From Streptomyces hoynatensis (lineage in GTDB: Bacteria; Actinomycetota; Actinomycetes; Streptomycetales; Streptomycetaceae), in contig NZ_RBAL01000003.1 of assembly GCF_003626535.1 (NCBI RefSeq), positions 434,001-498,000 of the forward strand: a stretch of DNA of 64,000 nt. Direction: 5' to 3'. The notes beneath the pieces were generated by a model that saw only the letters and a program-made list of their open reading frames with translations, was not told the DNA's origin and searched no databases. Positions 33,523-41,492 of the stretch are shown piece by piece. A program made the translations under genes and the position numbers. Numbering within the stretch: the first letter of the stretch is position 1; the number at the start of each line of letters is the position of its first letter.

Positions 33523-34100
33523 TCACCTGCCGGTGGTGAGGACCATGCGGTGGCGGGCACGGCCGCGGCGCCGCCCAGGGCCCGCAGCCGGCCGGCCACG
33601 TTGCCCTCGATGCTGTCGAGGTAGTGGTGGGCGCCGAACCGCCTGGCCGCCCCGGCCTTGCCTGCGCCCCGGGCGATGGCCACGGTCTCGCATCCGAGCC
33701 GGGCGGCGAACTGCACGCCCAGGTGGCCGAGTCCGCCCAGGCCGAGCACGGCGACGAGGTCGCCCGGCCTGGCCGGGCCGCGCCGCAGCGCGCGGAAGGC
33801 GGACACGCCGGCGCAGCCCATGGGGGCCGCCTCGACGGCGGTGAGCTCGTCGGGGATGCGGGCCGGCGCGGTGGCGGGAACGACCACGGCCTCGGCGTAG
33901 CCGCCGGGACAGGCCCCGCCGGGAACCCGCAGGCGCGCGCGGTGGATGAGGGCGCCCGCACGGCAGGCCGGGCAGCGTCCGCAGCTGCCGCCGAACCGGC
34001 CGACGGCCACCCGCTCGCCCACCTCCCACCCCTCGACGCCCTCCCCGAGCGCGTCGATGCGCCCGGCGATCTCGTGCCCGGCGCGGCAGGCATGAGGGAA
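33523..34100 (-). pseudogene. Remnant of a zinc alcohol dehydrogenase, truncated and frameshifted
   Basis: Recognisable from about FPHACRAGHEIAGRIDALGEGVEGWEVGERVAVG to VAGRLRALGG. The N-terminal ~60 residues with the first catalytic Cys are absent. Of the structural-zinc cysteines, CGRCPACRAG keeps three but the fourth (expected in LIHC) reads LIHR. Rossmann LGLGGLGHLGVQFAARLGCETVAIARG is intact. After ALGGAAA the sequence jumps straight to the normal C-terminal end (ARHRMVLTTGR, stop at 33523) in another frame, so roughly 120 residues are deleted. It cannot be an active enzyme. An intact relative lies at 9315-10355. Confidence 0.75.
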
Positions 34101-34373
34101 CCTCTTTCGCGAAGGCGGGGCGCCGAGCGCGCCGAAGGCGGGGCGCCAGGGGAAGCCGGGGCCCTGGCAAAGGAGTTGGCGGAACGTGGCCCCCGTTCCG
34201 CCCGGCCCTTTTCCAGCACACCACCGGCCCGGCGCCCCCGGGGGGCCACCGGCGCCCGCTGATCCCCGGGCGCCCCGCCCCGTGCCCCGGCCCCGCGTGC
34301 GGGAGGGCGCGGCGGGGGCGGGCCCCGGCGCGCGGCCCACCGCCGCACGCCGGGGGGCCCGCCGGGCGGGGCG

Positions 34374-34844
34374 TCAGGGCGTGTGCGGCGGCGGGTCGTC
34401 CAGCAGCGAGACGCCGTAGGCGGCCAGGTCGGCGGCGTGCGCCGCGTCGTGGCGGGCGTCGGCCGCTCCCACGGAGCGGAAGTAGCCCTCGATGGCGCCG
34501 GGGTTGTTGATGACGAGGATCTCCGCCGTCTTTGTGAGCGGCTGGAGCGTGTGGGGCATGTTGCGGGAGCTGTAGACGTACGCCCCGGGCCCGGCGTCGT
34601 GCACCTGGCACTCCGCCAGCGAGGCCGAGCCGATCCAGAACCTGACGCGGCCGGAGAGGATGACCCAGCTCTCGTCCTCTCGGGTGTGCACGTGCAGGGG
34701 CGGCGCGTCCTCGCGGCGCATGGTGAAGCGCAGGGCGGTGACCGCCCCCTCGGTCTCGGTGGTCGACACCACCTGCTCCTGCACGCTGCTGAAGTAGCGG
34801 TAGGGCGTGCCTTCGCCCGGGTTGCGAATGAGTGCGATGGTCAA
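34374..34844 (-). CDS. Cupin-domain protein
   Basis: 156 residues from ATG 34844. The cupin 2 core is PLHVHTREDESWVILSGRVRFWIG, with the G-x-x-x-x-HxH-x-x-x-E-type ligands, followed by GPGAYVYSSRNMPHTLQPL (second motif, G..P-x-x-x-H). It is a small single-domain metal-binding beta-barrel, possibly a dioxygenase, isomerase or oxalate-type enzyme. A pair of direct repeats lies about 107 bp upstream, so it may be controlled by a regulator encoded elsewhere. Confidence 0.87.
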   Translation of the reverse strand: MTIALIRNPGEGTPYRYFSSVQEQVVSTTETEGAVTALRFTMRREDAPPLHVHTREDESWVILSGRVRFWIGSASLAECQVHDAGPGAYVYSSRNMPHTLQPLTKTAEILVINNPGAIEGYFRSVGAADARHDAAHAADLAAYGVSLLDDPPPHTP

Positions 34845-34950
34845 CGCGTGCTCCTTCCCGGCCTTTCCGGCCGAGGTGGCCCGATCGGCTGCCGGTCCGG
34901 CGGAAGCGCGCCGCGCGGCGGGGCATGCCGCGGCCGGGCGGCCGATCTAG

Positions 34951-34980
34951 TTGACGGTTCAATCATTGACCGTTCAATCA
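34951..34980. repeat. Tandem 15-bp repeat, candidate operator pair
   Basis: TTGACGGTTCAATCA (34951-34965) and TTGACCGTTCAATCA (34966-34980) differ at one base. Each half is near-palindromic (TTGA..TTCAA). It lies upstream of the cupin gene and looks like a MarR/TetR-type site, but no such regulator is encoded alongside. Confidence 0.6.
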
Positions 34981-35126
34981 TTACATGGGGCCGGGAGAGT
35001 ACGCCAGGGGCGGCGGCCTTCCGGCTCGATCCGATGCCCCGTCAACTCCTCGTCGGCAGGCCGAGGTCGCCGCCCCGGGGCGCGCTCAACCCGCGGGGCG
35101 CCGCCCGCGCCCGCGGCAGGCGCGCC

Positions 35127-36329
35127 TCACGCCGGGGCGACCCCGGCGGCCCGGGCCGCACGCCCGTGCAGCCACACCGTCGCCGTCACCCCGGCGGCCA
35201 GCAGGGCCAGCGCCGGCAGCGCCGGGATCACGGCGACCAGCGGGCCCGCGCACAGGCAGTAGAGCCCGGCCACCACCAGCGCCCGGGGCCGTGGCCCCGC
35301 CGTCCGCAACGCGAGCCCCGCCGCGGCCAGCAGGAACACCCCGACGCCGCCCGCGAGGGCCCAGGCCACCACGCCGTGCAGCGGGTCAGACAGCTCGTAG
35401 TGCCCGGCGTCGGCGACCTGGTGCAGCACCTTCTTGATCCCCAGCGCGCACAGGACGACGCCCGCGACCAGCGGCAGGTGCAGGAAGGTGTACGCGTCGC
35501 GCGCCAGCCGGGTGCGGTCGTCGCCCTCGGCGCGCGCCAGCGCCTGCTCCACCGGGCCGCTGATCTGGCGGAAGTACAGGAACCACAGCCCGGCGGCGAC
35601 GGCGAGGCCGGCCGTGGCGGCGGCCAGGATCGGGGCGCTCACCGGGAGCCCCGTCATTCCCACGCCGATCGCGATGAACGATTCGCCCAGCGCGATGAGC
35701 AGGATCAGGCCGTGCCGTTCGGCGAAGTGGCCGGGGGAGTTGACCCGCCAGCCGGAGGCGCCGGTGACGAAGATCGCCAGGTAGTCGATCACCACCGCGC
35801 CCAGCCACACCAGGACCTGCGCCGCCCCGTGCAGCGCGCTGCTGGCCAGGAGCAGCACGAACGGCGGCGCCACGGAAAGCAGCGCCGTCCGCAGCAGCGT
35901 GGCGCGCAGCGCCTGGTCTCCGGCGCTCGACAGCCAGTAGGTGACCAGGTGCAGCCCCCGGACCGCGCCGTAACACAGGGCGAGGAGCAGCGGCGCGAAC
36001 AGCCCGCCCGGCATGTCGGAGAACGCCTCGGGCACGGTCAGCGACACCACGAGCAGCACCGCCATCACCGTGACCAGCACCGCGAACATCGCCCCTGAGT
36101 CGGCGCGCACCACGTTGCCCAGCCACGCGAAACAGCACCAGCACCACCACAGCAGCGCGAGCACCACCATGCCGCCGAGCAGCCGCAGCCCCGAGGGGTC
36201 GGCGGCCAGCAGGGCGGTGACCTGAGTGATCGCGAACACGAACACCAGGTCGAAGAAGAGCTCCGCGGGCGTCACCCGGTGGCCGTCCTCGGTCGCGACG
36301 ATCCGGGCCCGCGGCTTGGCCATGGTCAC
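35127..36329 (-). CDS. LtrA (low temperature requirement A) family membrane protein
   Basis: 400 residues from GTG 36329 (GGGGGAC upstream; ATG 36323 is the alternative). Signature at the start: RVTPAELFFDLVFVFAITQVTALLA. Later SPGHFAERHGLILLIALGESFIAIGVGM, the LtrA conserved region. About 11-12 membrane spans. The family is named for low-temperature growth of Listeria, with no established biochemistry. It stands alone, and a cluster of Cys/Trp (WWCWCCFAWLGNVV) in span 3 is notable. Confidence 0.93.
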   Translation of the reverse strand: MTMAKPRARIVATEDGHRVTPAELFFDLVFVFAITQVTALLAADPSGLRLLGGMVVLALLWWCWCCFAWLGNVVRADSGAMFAVLVTVMAVLLVVSLTVPEAFSDMPGGLFAPLLLALCYGAVRGLHLVTYWLSSAGDQALRATLLRTALLSVAPPFVLLLASSALHGAAQVLVWLGAVVIDYLAIFVTGASGWRVNSPGHFAERHGLILLIALGESFIAIGVGMTGLPVSAPILAAATAGLAVAAGLWFLYFRQISGPVEQALARAEGDDRTRLARDAYTFLHLPLVAGVVLCALGIKKVLHQVADAGHYELSDPLHGVVAWALAGGVGVFLLAAAGLALRTAGPRPRALVVAGLYCLCAGPLVAVIPALPALALLAAGVTATVWLHGRAARAAGVAPA

Positions 36330-36493
36330 GAAGTCCCCCTGGGCAGAGCCGGGACTCGATTCCGTTCGACCGAGCCCGGCGCAGGATACCCAGCGCCCCG
36401 GCGCGGCCTCCGCCGCGGGGTGCCGCCACCGGCACGCGGCCCCCGCGGGGGCGGGCGCGCGGGCGCCGGACGGGCAGGCGTGGCCGCCGGCCG

Positions 36494-36525
36494 TTGACCT
36501 TCGAGTCCTGTCGAAGGTCTACGGT
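36494..36525 (+). promoter_or_regulatory. MerR-type promoter with long spacer and dyad
   Basis: TTGACC (36494-36499) and TACGGT (36520-36525) are separated by 20 nt. GACCTTCGA (36496-36504) and TCGAAGGTC (36511-36519) are perfect 9-bp inverted arms within the spacer. The -10 ends 7 nt before ATG 36533, so the transcript is probably leaderless. Confidence 0.85.
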
Positions 36526-36532
36526 CGGCCGT

Positions 36533-37333
36533 ATGAGCGTGATGCGGATTTCCCGGCTCTCGGCACGCACCGGCGTTCCGGCGACCACGCTGCGGTTCTA
36601 CGAGACGGCCGGGCTGCTGCCCGCCGGGCGGACGGCCTCCGGCTACCGCATCTACGGCGAGGACGCGGTGGAGCGGCTGGCGTTCATCGGGGCGGCCAAG
36701 CACCTGGGGCTGACCCTGGAGGAGATCGCCGAGCTGCTGGACGTGTGGGAGTCGGGGGCGTGCCGGGAGGTGAAGGCCGGCCTGCGCCCCAGACTCAGCG
36801 CCCGCCTGGCGGCCGTGGAGGAGCGCACGGTGCAGTCGGCGGCGTTCGCCGCGACCCTGCGCGCGGCGCTTGCGCGCCTGGACGCGTTGCCGGACCGGAC
36901 CGGCCGGTGCGATCCCGGATGCGGCTTCCTCACCCCCACCGGGCCCACCACCGGGCAGCCTGGCGCCTCCCGGCCCGGCGCGGGGCCGGAGCCCGTGGCC
37001 GCGCCCGGCCGCCGCGCCGCCGAGGAGAAACGCGAGCGGTGGCGCACGGCGCCGGTGGCGTGCTCGCTGACCGGCGAGCGGATGACCGAGCGCGTCGCGG
37101 CCTGGCACCGGGTCCTCACCGGCGCGCCCCGCCGCGAGATCCCCGAAGGGCTGCGGCTCACGCTGCCCGCCTCGCGCGCGGCGGCCGTCGCCGGGCTGGC
37201 GGCGGCCGAGCAGGGCTGCTGCGCGTTCTTCGACTTCCGCCTCCACCTCGACGGGCCCGACCTCCACCTGGAGGTGCGCGCCCCGGCCGAGGGCGCGGGA
37301 CTGCTGGCCGAACTGTTCGCAGGCGCCGCCTGA
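36533..37333 (+). CDS. MerR-family transcriptional regulator
   Basis: 266 residues from ATG 36533. N-terminal MerR HTH: RISRLSARTGVPATTLRFYETAGLLPAGRTASGYRIYGEDAVERLAFIGAAKHLGLTLEEIAELLD. The dimerisation helix has a single Cys (WESGACREVKAGL) and the link region CDPGCGF. An added C-terminal domain contains CSLTGERMTERVAAWHRVL and LAAAEQGCCAFFDFRLHLDG. The cysteines suggest metal or redox sensing. The dyad within its promoter is the standard MerR arrangement for unwinding a 20-bp spacer. The following ynfA-like gene is in the same operon. Confidence 0.93.
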   Translation: MSVMRISRLSARTGVPATTLRFYETAGLLPAGRTASGYRIYGEDAVERLAFIGAAKHLGLTLEEIAELLDVWESGACREVKAGLRPRLSARLAAVEERTVQSAAFAATLRAALARLDALPDRTGRCDPGCGFLTPTGPTTGQPGASRPGAGPEPVAAPGRRAAEEKRERWRTAPVACSLTGERMTERVAAWHRVLTGAPRREIPEGLRLTLPASRAAAVAGLAAAEQGCCAFFDFRLHLDGPDLHLEVRAPAEGAGLLAELFAGAA

Positions 37334-37387
37334 CGCACGCCGCCCCCGCCCGCCTCCCACCCCCGCCTCCCCGCAGAAGGACCCGCC

Positions 37388-37723
37388 GTGCTCGTCGTCC
37401 GCTCCGTCGCCCTGTTCCTGGTCGCCGCCCTGTTCGAGATCGGGGGTGCCTGGCTGGTGTGGCAGGGAGTGCGCGAGCACCGGGGCTGGATCTGGGCCGG
37501 CGCCGGCGTCGTCGCGCTCGGCCTGTACGGCCTGGTGGCCACCTTCCAGGCCGACGACCACTTCGGCCGCATCCTGGCCGCCTACGGCGGGGTCTTCGTC
37601 GCCGGATCGATAGCCTGGGGCGTCCTCGCCGACGGCTACCGTCCCGACCGTTTCGACGTCATCGGCGCGCTGGTGTGCCTGGCCGGCATGGCGTTGATCA
37701 TGTATGCGCCGCGCGGCTCCTGA
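37388..37723 (+). CDS. YnfA/UPF0060 family small membrane protein
   Basis: 111 residues from GTG 37388, GAAGGA upstream. Four spans: [89 protein letters not shown]. The family (SMR-like fold) includes small multidrug-type proteins. It follows the MerR gene by 54 bp, so induction by the MerR ligand is likely. Confidence 0.92.
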   Translation: MLVVRSVALFLVAALFEIGGAWLVWQGVREHRGWIWAGAGVVALGLYGLVATFQADDHFGRILAAYGGVFVAGSIAWGVLADGYRPDRFDVIGALVCLAGMALIMYAPRGS

Positions 37724-37786
37724 CGGCGCGTGAGGAGCAACGGCCCGGCGGGGCGGCGGGCACCGTGTTCGGCGAGGGGGAAGGGT

Positions 37787-38422
37787 TCACAGGACGGCGA
37801 GGAGGCCGTCGAGCGGGGCGGGTATGCGGCCGGGGTCGAGGGCCTCCACGAGAACCCGGCCGTAGTGGATCTTGCGGCCCGACGTGGTGCCGAGGAAGCG
37901 CCGCAACTGCTGCTCGGGGCTGCGGTGTTGCTGCGCGGGCTGCCGCAGGAAGGTCTCCGGGGAACGCAGGTCGCCTTCCGCCTCGACGAGTTCCTTCACC
38001 CGCGGCACGCCGAGCGCCCGGATGAGCTCGTCCTCCAGGTCGGCCGCGCAGACGAAGAACCCGTCCGGTGCCGCGCCGGCCCGCCGGAACCCGCGGGCGT
38101 AGTACTCGCGCTCCGCCTCGTCGCACAGTCCCGTCAGGCGCAGGCCGAGGCCGGGCGCCCCGAGGAGGCCGGCGAAGCGCCCGACGCTCATCGCGCCGCC
38201 CATCGCCAGCACGCAGACCCCCTCCGCCGCCACGTCCCGGCCGCGGCGCGCGGCCAGCGCGCCGACCGCCGCCACGTCGCTCGGGCCCTCCAGCAGGACG
38301 GCCACCCGGACGGGCAGCCGCGCGGCCAGCTCGCGCGCGGCGACCCCGGCATCCCCGGCCCGCGCGGCACCCCCGGCCGCCCACGCCGTGACCGCCTCCC
38401 GGAAGGCCCCCATGTCAGTCAT
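37787..38422 (-). CDS. Stand-alone TOPRIM-domain protein (OLD-like nuclease/nucleotidyltransferase fold)
   Basis: 211 residues from ATG 38422. A TTG at 38437 and an ATG at 38413 are other options. TOPRIM strand 1 with its glutamate: AVLLEGPSDVAAVGALAARRGRD, then VLAMGGAMSVGRFAGLLG and LRLTGLCDEAE, where D-E substitutes for the DxD metal site. Next, FFVCAADLEDELIRALG and a basic tail (RKIHYGRVLVEAL). OLD proteins join an ATPase to TOPRIM; here the ATPase part is missing and this short form is frequent in Actinobacteria. Probably a Mg-dependent nuclease or regulator. No partner gene is adjacent. Confidence 0.85.
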   Translation of the reverse strand: MTDMGAFREAVTAWAAGGAARAGDAGVAARELAARLPVRVAVLLEGPSDVAAVGALAARRGRDVAAEGVCVLAMGGAMSVGRFAGLLGAPGLGLRLTGLCDEAEREYYARGFRRAGAAPDGFFVCAADLEDELIRALGVPRVKELVEAEGDLRSPETFLRQPAQQHRSPEQQLRRFLGTTSGRKIHYGRVLVEALDPGRIPAPLDGLLAVL

Positions 38423-38521
38423 GTGAGGAGTCTGCAACCTTTCCGCCCGCCGCGGTAGGCGCCGCCCGCCGCGGTCCGGTTCCCCCGCCGCGGTCCGGGC
38501 CGGCGGGCGGGCGCGGCGCGC

Positions 38522-39193
38522 TCAGCGGTAGGCCGGCTGCGTGCGGCCGGGGTCGGCGGGCACCACGTCGAGGCGGGGATCGGCCAGCAGCCGGTCGATG
38601 GTCCCGGCGTCCGCGCCGATCCCCGCCCAGTGCGGGTCGACGTCGTGGGCCACGCACCAGGCGTGGTCGGCGGGCCAGGCGAAGGCGGGCCCCGGCATGT
38701 CCAGCCGGGGCTGCCCCGGCCACATCTCCGCCGCGCCCCAGTCGCAGGCCGCGGAGAGCGGCCCGCGGAACAGGAAGTAGGAGCGGTGCGGGATCACGAC
38801 CTTCGGCCCGCCGAGCACCTCGGGCGGAAAGGCCGGCGCCACCCGGGGCACGGGCCGCTCCCCGCCGTCCTCGCCGACGACCAGCACGGACACGGCATCG
38901 CCACCGTAGATGTCCCCGTAGCCGTCCCACAGGCAGAAGCAGCAGTCCTCCGGGGTCCCGGTGTGCGCCGCGAGCAGGCCGAACAGCGCCCGCAGCCGCT
39001 CCTCCTCGGTCTCGTCCCCGACTGCCTCGACGTCGTTCTCGCTCTGCCCGGGAAAGGCGGGGTCGGGCAGGAAACGCAGCCGCGCGTAGGCCGGGAAACC
39101 GGAGGGGCCGAATCCGACCAGCCGGTCCCACGGGAGTTCGCTCGACACGATCCAGTCGGCCGGCGACAGGTCGGAGCAGGGAATCAGGGGCAC
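38522..39193 (-). CDS. Conserved hypothetical protein
   Basis: 223 residues from ATG 39193. No known catalytic motif. Notable are Cys/Trp patches (CCFCLWDGYGDIYGGDAV) and the segment PHRSYFLFRGPLSAACDWG..MWPGQPRLDMPGPAFAWPADHAWCVAHDVDPHWAGIG, which is widespread in actinobacterial proteins of unknown function. Soluble and acidic, with no signal. The next gene on the same strand is TOPRIM (99 bp). Function cannot be stated. Confidence 0.75.
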   Translation of the reverse strand: MPLIPCSDLSPADWIVSSELPWDRLVGFGPSGFPAYARLRFLPDPAFPGQSENDVEAVGDETEEERLRALFGLLAAHTGTPEDCCFCLWDGYGDIYGGDAVSVLVVGEDGGERPVPRVAPAFPPEVLGGPKVVIPHRSYFLFRGPLSAACDWGAAEMWPGQPRLDMPGPAFAWPADHAWCVAHDVDPHWAGIGADAGTIDRLLADPRLDVVPADPGRTQPAYR

Positions 39194-39395
39194 GTCGCGA
39201 ACCTAGCGGCGCGCCCCCGGCGCGGCCACCGCATTTACCGGCCACCGGCGCCACGCCCGGGCCCGGGCCCGCCCCGGCCGCGCCCGTCAAGGGGCCGGTG
39301 CTGCGGGCGCATTGCGGAGGTGCGCCGGGTGGCCGCTGTTACATTCGTCGGGGAGAACGGGACCGCGGGCCGGCCCCGGCCCCCGGCGGGAGGAG

Positions 39396-40097
39396 ATGGT
39401 GGAGATCGCCACGCAGGCCGGTGCCCTCGTGCAGCCCCGCGCCCCCTTGAGCCGGGAGCGGGTTCTCGGCGCCGCCGTCGCCCTGGCGGACGAGGGCGGG
39501 GCCGAGGCGCTCAGCATGCGGCGGATCGCGCAAGCCCTCGGCGTCGTGCCCATGGCCCTGTACAAGCACGTGGCCGGGAAGAACGCCCTGCTCGACGGCA
39601 TGATCGACGTCCTCCTCCGCGAGATCGACCCGCCGGCCCCCGACGCCGGCTGGAAGACGGCCGTGCGCCGCCGGGTGCTGTCCGCCCGCCGGATGCTGCT
39701 GCGGCACCCGTGGGCGGCCGAGGTCATCGAGTCGCGGATGAAGGCGCGGGCCACCCCGACCCCCGCGGTCATGGCGTACCTGGACTCGATGGTCGGGATC
39801 TTCCGGGCCGGGGGGTTCCCGATCGACCTGGTCCATCACGCGATGCACGTCATGGGCAGCCGCCTGCTCGGCTTTTCCCAGGAGCTGTTCGAGGACGGCC
39901 CGGGCCGCGAGCCGGACCCGGACGCCCCGCCGCCCGAGGAGATGGCCGCGCGCTATCCGCACCTCACCGAGCTGGCGGCGGCCGTCGCCCACGACCCCGA
40001 CTCCGTGGTCGGCCCCGGCTGCGACGACCAGTACGAGTTCGAGTTCGCCCTGGACCTGACGCTGGACGGCCTCGAACGGCTCCGCAACGCGGCCTGA
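39396..40097 (+). CDS. TetR-family repressor with TetR_C (tetracycline-repressor-like) domain
   Basis: 233 residues from ATG 39396 (GTG 39399 is equally possible; GGGAGGAG is adjacent). HTH: RERVLGAAVALADEGGAEALSMRRIAQALGVVPMALYKHVAGKNALLDGM. The helical C-terminal domain (WAAEVIESRMKAR..LDSMVGIFRAGGFPIDLVHHAMHVMGSRLLGFSQELF) resembles tetracycline-repressor class ligand domains. 75 bp downstream are two GTGTAC-type palindromes in front of a quinone-reductase gene, the likely regulated promoter. Confidence 0.92.
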   Translation: MVEIATQAGALVQPRAPLSRERVLGAAVALADEGGAEALSMRRIAQALGVVPMALYKHVAGKNALLDGMIDVLLREIDPPAPDAGWKTAVRRRVLSARRMLLRHPWAAEVIESRMKARATPTPAVMAYLDSMVGIFRAGGFPIDLVHHAMHVMGSRLLGFSQELFEDGPGREPDPDAPPPEEMAARYPHLTELAAAVAHDPDSVVGPGCDDQYEFEFALDLTLDGLERLRNAA

Positions 40098-40171
40098 TCC
40101 GCGCCCCGCCGGCCCCCGCCGCCCCGTGGCCGGAATGCGCCCCCCTTCCCCGCCCGGCTCCGCCCCGCCCC

Positions 40172-40228
40172 TTGACCGGTGTACGCAGTACACCTAGCGT
40201 GCCGAGGGAGGGGTGTACGCCGTACACC
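40172..40228 (+). promoter_or_regulatory. Promoter with two TetR operators
   Basis: TTGACC (40172-40177), spacer 17 nt, TAGCGT (40195-40200). The spacer is itself the palindrome GGTGTAC-GCA-GTACACC (40178-40194). A second copy, GGTGTAC-GCC-GTACACC, lies at 40212-40228; centres are 34 bp apart. A repressor on the first site would sit between -35 and -10. Confidence 0.88.
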
Positions 40229-40300
40229 TCCGGACTCGCAGGCCGGCGGCAGCCCGCGGACGCCGCGGTGGCGCCCGGCCCGCGGAGAGGGGGCGACCCG

Positions 40301-41290
40301 ATGCAGGCGATCGTTCAGGAACGGTTCGGACCGCCGGACGTCCTGCGGCTGACGGACACCGACCGTCCCGAGCCCGGCCCGGGGCAGGTGCTGGTGCGGG
40401 TGCACGCGGCAGCGCTGAACCCCTACGACTGGCACATGATGCGCGGCGACCCGTACGTGGCGCGCCTGACGGGGGCGATGGGGCTGACCCGGCCGAGGTC
40501 CCGGGTGGCCGGGATCGACGCGGCCGGGCGGGTGGCCGCCGTCGGCGCCGGGGTGCGCGGCCTGCGGCCGGGGGAGGAGGTCCTGGGCTTCTGCCGGGGC
40601 GCCTTCGCCGAGTACGCGTGCACCCCCGCACGGCTGCTGGTGCCCAAGCCCGCGCGGCTGAGCTTCGAAGAGGCCGCCGCGGTGCCGATGGGCGCGGTGA
40701 CCGCCCTGCGCGGGCTGCGGGCCGTGGGCCGGCTGCGGGCCGGGCAGCGGGTGCTGGTCAACGGGGCCGCCGGCGGCGTGGGCACGTTCGCCGTGCAGAT
40801 CGCCGCGGCGCTGGACGCGGAGGTCACCGGCGTGTGCAGCGCCCGCAACGCCGGCCTGGTGCGCGCCCTGGGCGCCGCGCACGTCGTCGACTACGCCCGG
40901 GAGGACTTCACCGGGGAACGCGCCCGCTACGACCTGATCCTGGACAACGTGGGCAACCGCCCGCTGAGCCGCCTGCGCCGGGCGCTCACCCCGGCGGGCA
41001 CCCTGGTGGCCAACGCCGGCGGCACCCCGGGACACGCCTTCGGGGCGATCGGCGCCATGCTGCGGGTGACCGCGGCCAACGCCTTCGCCCGGCAGCGGCT
41101 GCGCACCCTCAGCCCCTCGGTTCCCTCCGGGCCCGCCCACGAGGACCTGCTCGCCGTCGCCGCGCTGGTCGAGGCCGGCCGCGTCACCCCGGTGATCGAC
41201 CGGACCTACCCGCTGTCCGGCGCGGCCGAGGGCATGCGCCACGTCGAGGGCGGCCACGCGCGCGGCAAGTGCGTGCTCACCGTCCCCTGA
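40301..41290 (+). CDS. NAD(P)-dependent alcohol dehydrogenase/quinone reductase (MDR family)
   Basis: 329 residues from ATG 40301, GAGAGGGG upstream. Zinc-less MDR: VRVHAAALNPYDWHMMRGDPYVARL, then VAGIDAAGRVAAVGAGVRGLRPGEEVLGF and nucleotide fold VLVNGAAGGVGTFAVQIAAALDAEVTGVCSARN. Tail: GGHARGKCVLTVP. It probably reduces quinones or reactive carbonyls with NADPH. Repressed by the neighbouring TetR through the operators at 40178 and 40212. Confidence 0.93.
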   Translation: MQAIVQERFGPPDVLRLTDTDRPEPGPGQVLVRVHAAALNPYDWHMMRGDPYVARLTGAMGLTRPRSRVAGIDAAGRVAAVGAGVRGLRPGEEVLGFCRGAFAEYACTPARLLVPKPARLSFEEAAAVPMGAVTALRGLRAVGRLRAGQRVLVNGAAGGVGTFAVQIAAALDAEVTGVCSARNAGLVRALGAAHVVDYAREDFTGERARYDLILDNVGNRPLSRLRRALTPAGTLVANAGGTPGHAFGAIGAMLRVTAANAFARQRLRTLSPSVPSGPAHEDLLAVAALVEAGRVTPVIDRTYPLSGAAEGMRHVEGGHARGKCVLTVP

Positions 41291-41370
41291 CGGCGCGCCC
41301 CCGGAGGGCCCGGCCGGCGCCTGGCCCTCCGCGGGCGGCACCCGGCCGGCCCAAACCTGCACGTCAGGGC

Positions 41371-41398
41371 TTCACCCGTTGTTCATGTGTCCGTTGAC
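41371..41398 (+). promoter_or_regulatory. PHO box (PhoP direct repeats) of phoX
   Basis: Direct repeats in 11-bp register: TTCACCCGTTG (41371-41381), TTCATGTGTCC (41382-41392), then the weaker GTTGACGG. This matches the Streptomyces PHO-box pattern (G/T-T-C-A plus CC..G tails). It is 95-120 nt ahead of the phoX GTG and implies induction by phosphate limitation. Confidence 0.75.
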
Positions 41399-41492
41399 GG
41401 AGACGGGCGAGTGAGTGCCTAACGTCCTCCCTCGGGATCGAACGATCCATCCGCGGCCGGCCGCGTGCCCCCGAGAACTGCTTGGAGACGTT

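Noticed and set aside
34985..35437. Plus-strand ORF after the 15-bp repeats as the missing regulator
   Set aside because: It is antisense to LtrA and lacks any HTH signature.
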